DNA from: Mesobacillus subterraneus
GTDB taxonomy: Bacteria > Bacillota > Bacilli > Bacillales > Cytobacillaceae
NCBI RefSeq assembly: GCF_003937825.1
Contig: NZ_RSFW01000006.1
Span: 223,187 to 287,186 of the forward strand
Length of the DNA: 64,000 bases
Direction: 5' to 3'
Part shown: positions 36,911 to 45,092 of the stretch, in pieces
Layout: each line of letters opens with the position of its first letter
Numbering within the stretch: the stretch's first letter is position 1
Position numbers and translations under genes: made by a program
The notes under the pieces: model-generated
The model's database searches: none
What the model saw: the letters and a program-made list of their open reading frames with translations, nothing else
What the model was told of the DNA's origin: nothing

Positions 36911-37936
36911 TTAATAGTCAAGTTCCCAGGTGAACCATCGGCCATGGCCTTCGGTCTCCCCGATTGTAGTCAAATATTCCTTCCCTTCCATATAAAAATC
37001 AAGATGGAGTTTCCTATCAAAAATATTATTATAAATATGAAAAATATCCCTGCTTGATCCTATCTCTTTAATTTGCTTTAACAATTTTTCCTTCGTCTCC
37101 AGTGGCATTTGATTGGCAACGTGGGTATGGAAAACACACAGAACCTGTTCATCCGGAATCTAATCAGCCAACGAATTGAGAAGTTGTACACCATCCCCCT
37201 CAATCAGCCTCGCTTCTTTACTGCCTACCAATTGGGCTGCTTTTTCAAAAAGCTCGCGCCGCTCCTGATGTTCGGGCCAGATCAGGGCCTTAAGCCACAT
37301 ATAATCATCATAGTTCCTCACGTCATTAATATGCAGATCCATTCCAATCCTAATCGCTACCTCTGGGATGGACATCTGTTTTAAAGGAGAAAGATTCCCT
37401 CTGATTTCAGAAGTTAAGTGGACAGGAGAATTCACATTGCCAAAGACTTTATCAGAACAATAAGAATAACTGTATTTGTCGAAAAAGAGCTGCAGGCCTG
37501 CACTCGTACCGATTTCAAGCAATGCTAAAGGCTTTCCGGCTTTCTGATATATATAGCTGAAAACAGGATAAAGATAAGCACATCTTCTGACTTCATTTGT
37601 CTGGACAATTTTACTGTTTAACAGCTGGATTATTTCTTTAGAGTACATCCTGCAAAAATCAGCGAATACTTCATACGCATCTTCAGGCTTCCCGGGTTTT
37701 ACAGTCATGCTTGGGTAATAGGTGTTTAGTGGATGTTTTTCCCTAATCAATAGTAGATAGTGTACCGCGCCAAAAAGCAAATTAGGTACCGGCTGTCCTA
37801 CTCTGGCAGTTGAAGCCAGTTCAAGGATTTCCTGATCTTCAGAAATTCTCAATGCCAGGATTTCATATAATCAACTGGATCCTCTGCATTCCTTCATGGC
37901 AAAATCCTTGAATTTTAGCGAAAGGCGATTAGGCAT
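36911..37936 (-). pseudogene. DUF2332 family protein, broken by in-frame TGA and TAG
   Basis: One frame of 342 codons runs from ATG 37936 (RBS GAGG, 8 bases) to 36911. It has two internal stops: TGA at 37873-37871 after ...KECRGSS, and TAG at 37162-37160 after ...LLNSLAD. The three pieces join without frame change into a DUF2332 protein of usual length (GQPVPNLLFGAVHYLLL; LEIGTSAGLQL; VCVFHTHVANQ). Two separate nonsense codons make a true pseudogene much more likely than sequencing error. Confidence 0.88.
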
Positions 37937-37949
37937 GTTCATGACCTCA

Positions 37950-38291
37950 TTACTTAAATTGAATTTTTCCAATGATCCATTTGATGGCAAAAAAACTGAA
38001 ATACACTATAAACCACGCCAAAAACACAAGTAAAAGATAGTTTCCCCGCAACAGTTCAGTAGGGTGTTCCTGCGGGCTGACAAATCCAAGTTCAAACGGA
38101 AACGCATCGGGCAATGGTTCCAATGAAGTATGCTGCTCAATGATCGGCAATGGGAGGCCAAGTCTGTGTTTGCTGAGATCATAACCCGATGTAACAGTCA
38201 CGGAATCAAAAAGCGGTGTAATTGATACTCCGATCAAGGCAATCAAATATGACAACAGCCATAACCTATATTCATGCATTCTAATCAGCAA
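37950..38291 (-). CDS. Uncharacterised membrane protein (2 TM)
   Basis: This protein of about 113 residues has two membrane helices near its ends and an outer loop between (TPLFDSVTVTSGYDLSKHR...). The start is uncertain: TTG 38291 has GGTGGG at good spacing, ATG 38279 has no RBS. It follows the DUF4253 gene by one base. Not recognised. Confidence 0.55.
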   Translation of the reverse strand: MLIRMHEYRLWLLSYLIALIGVSITPLFDSVTVTSGYDLSKHRLGLPLPIIEQHTSLEPLPDAFPFELGFVSPQEHPTELLRGNYLLLVFLAWFIVYFSFFAIKWIIGKIQFK

Positions 38292-38292
38292 C

Positions 38293-38898
38293 TTAATCCC
38301 ACCACAAATACAATTTTTTTGTCTCTTCCATTTCTTCAATCAATTCACCAAGACTGCCTGCCCCTTGTTCCACGATATCAGGACAGAATTTATAAGCTTC
38401 TTTCGCGAAAGACTTCAAATCTTTCTTACCGGGAAAGACAATGAAATTTGCCTCGACCCAATCGAAATCCGCGCCTATGATTGTGAATGGATACTTTTTA
38501 TGCCATTCCTCCAACTTCTTGATGACCATCTCATTGCTTATATCATAATTGTCGCCATTCGTCTGCTGGACGCTAAGAATATCCATCTGATCAGTCCCTT
38601 TGATAACTGCGATTTGGCTGCGCTCATGGTCGCAAATAAACGCATGATACCCTAGCTGATTCAATTCTTTTCGCAATTTCAAAACGAGCTCTTCTGCCTC
38701 ATCTTCTTTTGTATTGATTTTAAGTCCTGCCAGTTCCGGGGGATTTTCTGTGTACATATCCGTTCTATAAAATGGCAGCAACCGGCTGTTAGAATTTTGT
38801 TTAACAACGGATAGAGCTTCAGTTGAAATCCCTGCTTCTTCAGGATTCACCTCTGTTTCCTGGCTCCTCCCAAACGTAAAGATCTTTTTCCAATTCAA
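38293..38898 (-). CDS. DUF4253 family protein
   Basis: The 201-residue product ends with the KLYLWWD tail and contains FTIIGADFDWVEANFIVFP, both marks of DUF4253 proteins. Function is unknown; relatives occur in toxin-immunity-like neighbourhoods, but none is seen here. The TTG at 38898 after GCAGGAG is preferred to the TTG at 38922. Confidence 0.72.
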   Translation of the reverse strand: MNWKKIFTFGRSQETEVNPEEAGISTEALSVVKQNSNSRLLPFYRTDMYTENPPELAGLKINTKEDEAEELVLKLRKELNQLGYHAFICDHERSQIAVIKGTDQMDILSVQQTNGDNYDISNEMVIKKLEEWHKKYPFTIIGADFDWVEANFIVFPGKKDLKSFAKEAYKFCPDIVEQGAGSLGELIEEMEETKKLYLWWD

Positions 38899-38977
38899 AT
38901 TGTCCAACTCCTGCTTTTTCAAATTAATGTCTTTTGTACACTCTATCTATTCGTTAACCAAAAGCACTTTTCCTTTT

Positions 38978-39421
38978 TCATCCATTTGAAAACATGGTCA
39001 GTCGGATCATTCGTTCTGCTTCTTGCATGCTTTCTTTCAGCCAGATGGGTGACTTCGGGTGGTTTAAGACCTCTTCAGCTGTCATCCAATAGACAGCCTC
39101 TACTTCATCGGGACTCTTCGCAAATGGCTCACCAGTGGTAAGCTCACAGAGAAATACCAAATCAAGTACTTCTCTTCCGTCCTCGAGGACAAAAGAGGTA
39201 TTCCTGACATATTGGACGCCATCTTTGATGCTGACTCCAACTTCCTCATACAACTCCCGCTTCAGAGTGCGTTCAAGCAGGTCTTTTGAGAAACCCTCGT
39301 TCTCCACTGTGCCTCCAACTAGTGAAAGCAATCCCCCTGCATGCCCTTCCTTGGAACTCCTTTGGATAATCAACCATTTACCGTCTCGATAAACAGCACC
39401 TTCAACATTGATCATGAACAT
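38978..39421 (-). CDS. Nudix hydrolase
   Basis: This 147-residue protein has a Nudix box GGTVENEG...LKRELYEEVGV; the spacing between the GG and the REL helix is longer than the textbook box because of an insertion (SKDLLERT). The start follows AAGGAGATTAAGAA. Substrate unknown. It is a single gene on this strand. Confidence 0.85.
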   Translation of the reverse strand: MFMINVEGAVYRDGKWLIIQRSSKEGHAGGLLSLVGGTVENEGFSKDLLERTLKRELYEEVGVSIKDGVQYVRNTSFVLEDGREVLDLVFLCELTTGEPFAKSPDEVEAVYWMTAEEVLNHPKSPIWLKESMQEAERMIRLTMFSNG

Positions 39422-39690
39422 TTCTTAATCTCCTTTACAATCTGTTTCACTGGCTTCCGAGCTGTTTGGAAATCCCTCGTTTAAGCCAAAAGACCTGTAA
39501 CTTTTTTTAGATGTCAGACTTTCGACTTTTCCTTAAAAAGTTACGCATAAATTGAACTAATATTAATATACTGAAAATTCGATAAATTTACACATGCTTT
39601 TCCAACATTACAACTTGTATAATAGTAGTACACCCAGAGAGTTACCGAAGGGTCGCCCCAAAAAAATCTGGACTTAGGAGTGTGAAGAAT

Positions 39691-40020
39691 ATGTTGGAAA
39701 ACATTCTTTTCGCAATGGTCATTGGAGGTTTTGTCGGGCTTACGGCGCATGTGAGAAGAAGAGGCAAGATCATCATGCCAAGAAAGACAAAGAAATTCAT
39801 CTATCTTGGTTTCCTTGAGGAAATTTTAACCGGAGCACTGGCAGCAGCCCTGCTGGTCGTCTCCTCAGAGGCAGATTCACTGTTTAGGGTTTTTTTGATG
39901 TCCATCATGGCCGGGTTTGGCGGTGATGCCTTACTACGAGGACTGGAATTATTCAGAATAGGCAGCAGTAGCCACGGCGGGGAGGAAATTGGCAGTGAAA
40001 AAACCAATACCTCAGCCTGA
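39691..40020 (+). CDS. DUF4257 membrane protein
   Basis: The 109-residue protein has a first helix MLENILFAMVIGGFVGL, the basic HVRRRGKIIMPRKTK stretch and EEILTGALAAALLVVSS. The GFGGDALLRGL segment completes the pattern of DUF4257. Function unknown. ATG 39691 follows TAGGAG (10 bases). A strong terminator follows at 40049. Confidence 0.75.
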   Translation: MLENILFAMVIGGFVGLTAHVRRRGKIIMPRKTKKFIYLGFLEEILTGALAAALLVVSSEADSLFRVFLMSIMAGFGGDALLRGLELFRIGSSSHGGEEIGSEKTNTSA

Positions 40021-40048
40021 TAGAAAGAAGTTTGCGAAAGCCATTGGG

Positions 40049-40080
40049 CAAGCAGCTTCCAAAGTGCTTGTTTTTTTTTT
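40049..40080 (+). terminator. Terminator of the DUF4257 gene
   Basis: CAAGCA / TGCTTG stem followed by an uninterrupted run of ten T. Confidence 0.85.
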
Positions 40081-40128
40081 GATAAAAATGAACTTGGGAA
40101 AATCTCTCCTCATCCATTTCTTCTTTTA

Positions 40129-40995
40129 TTACCTCATAACAGCTACCTCATAAAACGCCAAAATGTGTTTCTCTATAAATCCAGCGCGTTTGTAAGCTCG
40201 AACAGCTCCCTGATTGCCTGCTTCCACACATAAAGTGATTTCATGAATCTCATGAAAAGAAAACATGAATTCGAGACTTTTCTGAATCAAACTGCTGCCT
40301 GTTCCATGGTTCCTCGCCTCCGGGATGACAGCCAGGTAATGAAGATCCCCTTCACCATATTCAGGATTTGCTTCACAATAGGCATAGCCAAGAAAATTGT
40401 CATCTTTATGAGCGATGAACAGTTTATTTTCACCATCCAATTTGTCAATAATCATCTTTGCATCATAATAGGTTTCGGGAAATGCTTCATCGTGCAGCAC
40501 TTTAAAAAGTTCATGGTCACTCTCTGTCACTTCTTTTATGGAAAGATCGGAGTTTGTCTTGATTTGAAAAGCATCCTTATGGATTGCAAGGATGCTTTGA
40601 TCTTTTTTCCTTTTTGCCCCTAAACTCTCCATAAAAGATTGACCAAGTTCGTTATGTACATTATAAAATCCATACACTTTTTCAGGAACGTTTGAAAGCT
40701 GATTGAGAAGTTGCTTCCATAAGCTTAAGGCACTTTCCAAATTTCCGTTATCACTTATAAAAGGACCCCATAATTCTCCGGTATGTGTCTTCTGGTCATA
40801 AGCCAGTCCGAGAACCCCTTTTACTTTCCCATTTTCGCAGGAAAAAACAAGGGATTCTTCCAATGGCAAATCTGAGAAATCAGTGAGAAGTGTACCATGA
40901 ATTTCTTCTGTCTCAGTTCCAGCATAGCCACAATGATGGTGAGCTTGGTTATTGACTTTGCTTATCAAATCAACAATGTCAGTCAATTGGCGCAT
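40129..40995 (-). CDS. Two-domain GNAT N-acetyltransferase
   Basis: The 288-residue protein is about twice the length of a single GNAT domain. The N-terminal half has ESLVFSCENGKVKGVLGL but no clear acetyl-CoA loop. The C-terminal half is a full GNAT domain (LAVIPEARNHGTGSSLI, AYKRAGF). The ATG at 40995 follows AAAGGGAGTGAAAGG; the longer frame upstream overlaps the divergent gene's leader. Substrate unknown. Confidence 0.82.
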   Translation of the reverse strand: MRQLTDIVDLISKVNNQAHHHCGYAGTETEEIHGTLLTDFSDLPLEESLVFSCENGKVKGVLGLAYDQKTHTGELWGPFISDNGNLESALSLWKQLLNQLSNVPEKVYGFYNVHNELGQSFMESLGAKRKKDQSILAIHKDAFQIKTNSDLSIKEVTESDHELFKVLHDEAFPETYYDAKMIIDKLDGENKLFIAHKDDNFLGYAYCEANPEYGEGDLHYLAVIPEARNHGTGSSLIQKSLEFMFSFHEIHEITLCVEAGNQGAVRAYKRAGFIEKHILAFYEVAVMR

Positions 40996-41065
40996 CCTTT
41001 CACTCCCTTTACATTTTTCAGAAGAGCCGGGGAAAAGTAAGAATAAAACTTTAAGGGGAAACAAA

Positions 41066-41587
41066 ATGGACCTTACACTTTTCAAGATGATCAGCAAGCT
41101 TTCAGGCCGGTTTCCATTAGTGGACGGCTTGATGATTTTCGTTTCAAACCGTATTCGCTACACGTATTTAATGATCATTGTGTTGATGCTTTTTAAAAAT
41201 CGAAAAAACAAACGCATTGCATTGGAAACATCCAGCTCAGTCTTGTTGAGCATCATTGCGCAGTTCTTTATTAAGGTGATTTATCATCGGCCCCGTCCTT
41301 TCAAGCGGAGAAAAGTCGGAATCCTGATTCCCTCGAAAATGGATTCATCCTTTCCGAGCAAACACACCATGCTCACGTTCGCTGCTTCAACAACAATCTT
41401 GATGTTTCATCGGACACTGGGAAAAATTTTGATATGGCTGTCTGTCCTTACTGGTTTTTCGAGAATTTGGGTCGGACACCATTATCCTTCCGATATACTC
41501 GGCAGCGCGCTTCTGGGGTCGGTGATCAGTCTAGTGACTCGCTTCATTTCCTTCAGACAATATGGCACCAAGCCTGAAGATAACTGA
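41066..41587 (+). CDS. PAP2-family phosphatase, probable undecaprenyl-diphosphatase (BcrC-like)
   Basis: This 173-residue membrane protein has the three PAP2 motifs: KVIYHRPRP (about 70-78), SFPSKH (95-100) and SRIWVGHHYPSD (132-143). BcrC-type enzymes dephosphorylate undecaprenyl diphosphate on the outer face, recycling the cell-wall carrier and giving bacitracin tolerance. The usual PSGH is PSKH here. The ATG at 41066 follows AAGGGGAAACAAA. Confidence 0.85.
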   Translation: MDLTLFKMISKLSGRFPLVDGLMIFVSNRIRYTYLMIIVLMLFKNRKNKRIALETSSSVLLSIIAQFFIKVIYHRPRPFKRRKVGILIPSKMDSSFPSKHTMLTFAASTTILMFHRTLGKILIWLSVLTGFSRIWVGHHYPSDILGSALLGSVISLVTRFISFRQYGTKPEDN

Positions 41588-41590
41588 TGA

Positions 41591-42184
41591 CTATAAGCAG
41601 GAAGCACGCATAAGTTCCATAGCATGGTTCCTGCGATCTTTTATAAATAGATCTTCAATTGGCAGGGCTATGTACCAGGTACCCATGCACTGATCTGTCA
41701 GTACTGGCCGATCGTATAACAAATCAATAACGAGCCGATTATTTTTCGGGTTAGTCGTCAGAGATAATACCAACTCCTGGTACACCTTTTGCATCATATC
41801 TGCATCAAATACCCTCTCCACAGCAATCCTGCCAGCCATGCTATCCCACCAGGCTAAAAATGCCGCTGAGCTTTCAGTAAACCCATGGTGGCCCTCTTCG
41901 TTCTGGACAAATAATCTTTCAAACAAAAGCTGCTGGTCATGAATGATTCCGTAGTGATCCAACCTTCTATCCGAATTTTTTTGAAGAGTTTCCTTCCATA
42001 CCGCTTTAAAGTTAGTTATGAACTCCTCCCCTGGAAGCAGCCCCCACTTGCTGCTATCCAAATAGGGGTGCAGCAGCCGGTTTTCAGCCTTCCTGTCCTG
42101 GTTTAGAAAAATATTCTGAAGAAAAACCAAATAGTTCAATGAAAAAGGCGCATGTGCTTCCAATTCAAAATCGTTTGCTTGCAT
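41591..42184 (-). CDS. Uncharacterised protein
   Basis: This 197-residue soluble protein has no signal or membrane segment; it is rich in aromatic residues (FLAWWDSMAGRI; MGTWYIALPIEDLF). The start follows AAGGGTGAGAAATC. It overlaps nothing and lies 29 bases after the GNAT gene at 42214, so the two may be one transcript. Not recognised. Confidence 0.6.
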   Translation of the reverse strand: MQANDFELEAHAPFSLNYLVFLQNIFLNQDRKAENRLLHPYLDSSKWGLLPGEEFITNFKAVWKETLQKNSDRRLDHYGIIHDQQLLFERLFVQNEEGHHGFTESSAAFLAWWDSMAGRIAVERVFDADMMQKVYQELVLSLTTNPKNNRLVIDLLYDRPVLTDQCMGTWYIALPIEDLFIKDRRNHAMELMRASCL

Positions 42185-42213
42185 GATTTCTCACCCTTAT
42201 GTACAATTTTCCC

Positions 42214-42747
42214 TTACTCAGCTTTCTGCTCAATCCAAAACCTTTTCACTACATTACCGTTTTCTTCTGTAAAACTGGCGTCTTCCTTTCCGCCATTCCT
42301 TAAAATTGTCCGTTCTGATGCTACATTGTCCGCATCGCAAACAACTAGTACTTTTTCAATCCCTAATTCTTTCGTTTTCTCTAAAGAATAGGCAAGAATT
42401 TTTGTCGCATATCCCTTCCGCCTCTCGCTCGGACGAATACCGTACCCTATGTGGCCGCCGCAATTTAACAATTTTTCCGTAAGCGCATGCCTGATGTTCA
42501 CCACACCCAAGACAGCATTGCTCTCATTGACGAGCCAATAAGTCGAATCACGCACCCAGCCCTCTGGCAGGTCCACACCGTTTTCATTATTCATCAAGAA
42601 TTGAACCATGCCTGCAAAATCAGACGGTTCCTTCTCAATCACCCACGGAATCATATCCTCTCCGCTAGCTTTCCATTCCTCGTAAAATTCCAGGTACTCC
42701 TTTTCCAATTCAACCGATGGCTTTGCCAAAAACACATTCTCTTTCAT
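42214..42747 (-). CDS. GNAT family N-acetyltransferase
   Basis: This 177-residue protein has GGHIGYGIRPSERRKGYATKI (motif A, binds acetyl-CoA) and CDADNVASERTILRNGG, a layout common in bacillar acetyltransferases of unknown substrate. RBS is AGAGGAGAATCACA. It is the first of a possible two-gene operon with 41591-42184. Confidence 0.87.
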   Translation of the reverse strand: MKENVFLAKPSVELEKEYLEFYEEWKASGEDMIPWVIEKEPSDFAGMVQFLMNNENGVDLPEGWVRDSTYWLVNESNAVLGVVNIRHALTEKLLNCGGHIGYGIRPSERRKGYATKILAYSLEKTKELGIEKVLVVCDADNVASERTILRNGGKEDASFTEENGNVVKRFWIEQKAE

Positions 42748-42848
42748 TGTGATTCTCCTCTGTCTATAATGTAAGGCTTATAAACTTTCTGTTTTATGAT
42801 TTTACAATGTCATTATGAGTCCGTCATACCCACACTAAATAAAATCTA

Positions 42849-43283
42849 CTAACCCCTGAATCTCGCTGCCTGAATCAATTTCAAACTTTTCCCCATTTCT
42901 CCTGATAACTGCAGTCCCTCAATTGGCAGCCAGGAACAAATGAAAACAAGACCTTCGTCTTCTCCGTCACCCTCGACAATATGATCCCATCTCTCTGGCA
43001 ATTTTTCTATTATCCTCAGCAGGAAAACATGCCTTTCCTGAACTTCATTCCTATATTCATTAAAATAGGAGTAGACCTCCAGTTTCTCCAAAAGCTGCAC
43101 ATCAGTGATCCCTGTTTCCTCTTGGATTTCCCTGAATAATGCTTGTTCTAATGGTTCGCCAGCCTCTGCTGTTCCGGCTGGAACCTGCAATCCTGCTTCA
43201 GGGTAATCACGGTGTCCATGGACTAGCAACTCTTGCTTTCCATGCTTTTCACGAATGATATAAGCAAGAACCTTTTGTTTCAA
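42849..43283 (-). CDS. Nudix hydrolase
   Basis: The 144-residue protein has the Nudix box AGTAEAGEPLEQALFREIQEETGI and an N-terminal AYIIREKHGKQELLVHGHRD strand. I take the TTG at 43283 as start because AAGGAG is eight bases upstream; the GTG at 43292 is too close. It is 12 bases after a GNAT gene, probably co-transcribed. Confidence 0.85.
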   Translation of the reverse strand: MKQKVLAYIIREKHGKQELLVHGHRDYPEAGLQVPAGTAEAGEPLEQALFREIQEETGITDVQLLEKLEVYSYFNEYRNEVQERHVFLLRIIEKLPERWDHIVEGDGEDEGLVFICSWLPIEGLQLSGEMGKSLKLIQAARFRG

Positions 43284-43295
43284 ATAACCCACTCC

Positions 43296-43739
43296 TTATA
43301 GATGGTATGAAGCCAACTGTTCACCCCACGGTGCCACTTCCGTCTCCACGAACCCTGCCTTCTTGTATGCAGCTCTGGCACCATCGTTTTCTTGATGATA
43401 GCCAATCATGATGAGCCGGATCCCAGAGGTGTTTATTCTCTTGATTTCTTCGACAACTGTTTTCACAGCTTCAGTCCCATGCCCTTTTCCCTGGTACGCC
43501 TGATCTACCATCAGGCGATAGATCCAGTAATTCTTATCATCTGGATCAATCCCATACATCGTGAAGCCGATCATTGTCTCTCCTGAATAAATTCCAGCGG
43601 CATGGAATTGGTCCAGGAATTGAACTTCCGCTATGGAATATAAATTGGACGCGACATATTGCTTTTGCTCTTCCTTCACCGTTAATTCAATCGCTTCTTC
43701 CCAATTGTCTTTTGTTATAGGTACTAATGTTAAGCCCAT
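43296..43739 (-). CDS. GNAT family N-acetyltransferase (SpeG/BltD-like)
   Basis: This 147-residue protein has LVPITKDNWEEAIEL, then WIYRLMVDQAYQGKGHGTEAV and GYHQENDGARAAYKKAGF, resembling spermidine/diamine acetyltransferases such as BltD. The polyamine assignment is by pattern only. ATG 43739 follows GGGGAGAGAGAGAAGT. It leads a likely operon with the Nudix gene. Confidence 0.83.
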   Translation of the reverse strand: MGLTLVPITKDNWEEAIELTVKEEQKQYVASNLYSIAEVQFLDQFHAAGIYSGETMIGFTMYGIDPDDKNYWIYRLMVDQAYQGKGHGTEAVKTVVEEIKRINTSGIRLIMIGYHQENDGARAAYKKAGFVETEVAPWGEQLASYHL

Positions 43740-43874
43740 ACTTCTCTCTCTCCCCATCATGCCTTTTATGACTTTTAGCTAATTTTACCATTGGGAATTT
43801 GGAACTCAACCATCTTTTTAAAAATTCCTGAATTAAGAAAACTGCCTTCACTTGAAAAGCAGCCTTTTAACCTA

Positions 43875-44747
43875 TTATTGAAAACGTTCTGCATTCAAGG
43901 GCAAATCCCAGACTTTATTTAAATACGCTCTCATTCTCTGTTCATATTCAAACGGATATGGGTAGCCAAGACTTGCTCCCACCTCCTGGCACAAGCGGCT
44001 GAACAGGTCTGCCATACGAAAGAGGGCTTCCCAATTTTCCTCAAGACCCGCTCCTGCATAAGTGGCTTCAAGTTCTGCCCATGTTTCCGAGTCCAGATAG
44101 CGCTTGAACCAGCGTCCGTATTTATTTGGGTTTACGCTCCATTCATGATGCACACCGATATACCACTCGATGGCCGGCTGCAGGTAATGAGTACGGATTA
44201 CGGAATCGAGCATGTATTTCGCGAAGTACAGTTCATCACGCCATAAGCTATTTGCAACGTACGCAGTATCTCCCCAAAAGCTGTTGATGATATCTGCGAA
44301 TACTTCCTCAGCGGGCGGTTTCGTTATGTATGCCTGATAGGATGGAGGCTTGATTCCCTTTGTAACGCCATCTTTATCCAGCAATACCTTATATCCATTG
44401 TCATATTTTGCAGACAGTTCAGACATACTTGCTAAACTTTTAACATAATCATTACTCGTGATCTGAAAATCAATCTTCGTTCCGTCTTCATAAAGAACAA
44501 GGCGCGTGCGCCACTCCCCATCCTGCAAGCTCACCTTCTTGATGAGTGATCCGAACTGTTCCAGCCAGCCATCGTCGAGCATAAACGTATCTAAATCTTC
44601 AACGAAGATCTCAAAATCGTAATCTGTGAACAAATCGGTAAGAGCATGGGGATTTGCCCGGGAGCTCGTCATCAGGATGGTTCGGACATTCTCCTCCTTG
44701 CGGGCCCAATCCAGTAATAGACCGAGCATTTCCTTTTCTTGTTTCAT
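43875..44747 (-). CDS. aadK: Aminoglycoside 6-adenylyltransferase (AadK-like)
   Basis: This 290-residue nucleotidyltransferase has SSRANPHALTDLFTDYDFEIFVED near the start, holding the two metal-binding acids, and the C-terminal IGVHHEWSVNPNKYGRWFKRYL of ANT(6) enzymes. These add AMP to streptomycin. Chromosomal copies (aadK in B. subtilis) give low-level resistance. No mobile element is next to it, so it looks intrinsic. The usual GSRAN reads SSRAN here. RBS is GGGAG. Confidence 0.87.
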   Translation of the reverse strand: MKQEKEMLGLLLDWARKEENVRTILMTSSRANPHALTDLFTDYDFEIFVEDLDTFMLDDGWLEQFGSLIKKVSLQDGEWRTRLVLYEDGTKIDFQITSNDYVKSLASMSELSAKYDNGYKVLLDKDGVTKGIKPPSYQAYITKPPAEEVFADIINSFWGDTAYVANSLWRDELYFAKYMLDSVIRTHYLQPAIEWYIGVHHEWSVNPNKYGRWFKRYLDSETWAELEATYAGAGLEENWEALFRMADLFSRLCQEVGASLGYPYPFEYEQRMRAYLNKVWDLPLNAERFQ

Positions 44748-44769
44748 TCGATACTCCCTCTCCCTCTCC

Positions 44770-44877
44770 CTATTCCTTGCTTAATCTCTCTACCTCTTTC
44801 TCAAGAAAATCAAGTCGCTTATGGATGCGATAGAAAATCGGCAGGTATGCAATGATTACTATGATGAACCATCCCAC
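44770..44877 (-). CDS. Small membrane protein with coiled-coil tail (35 aa)
   Basis: The GTG at 44877 lies eight bases after AAGGAGG. The product has one membrane helix (WFIIVIIAYLPIFYRI) and a charged heptad tail (LDFLEKEVERLSKE). The stop is 22 bases upstream of the aadK-like start, so it may be the first gene of that transcript. The remaining gap up to 45092 shows no other gene. Unknown function. Confidence 0.55.
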   Translation of the reverse strand: MGWFIIVIIAYLPIFYRIHKRLDFLEKEVERLSKE

Positions 44878-45092
44878 CTTTCCCACCTCCTTGCTAATTG
44901 TAGTGCTGTTATGATTATTTCGCCTTCTAAATTACCAAATCCTTCAAAAAAGAAGGTTATCGCCTTCAATCCATTCATTTATTTGTTTTTTAAAAAACTC
45001 TTTGTTACAGTTAAAGTAAGGAGAGTTTTCACTATATAGATGTTACTAACTAATTTTCTTTTGATGCAAATAAAATAAGGAGTGTACATAAT

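Noticed and set aside
36911..37108. Independent 65-aa protein
   Set aside because: It has no RBS and is the C-terminus of the DUF2332 pseudogene in the same frame.
43875..44747. Acquired resistance island around the adenylyltransferase
   Set aside because: No transposase, integron or flanking repeat; chromosomal aadK-like genes are common in bacilli.
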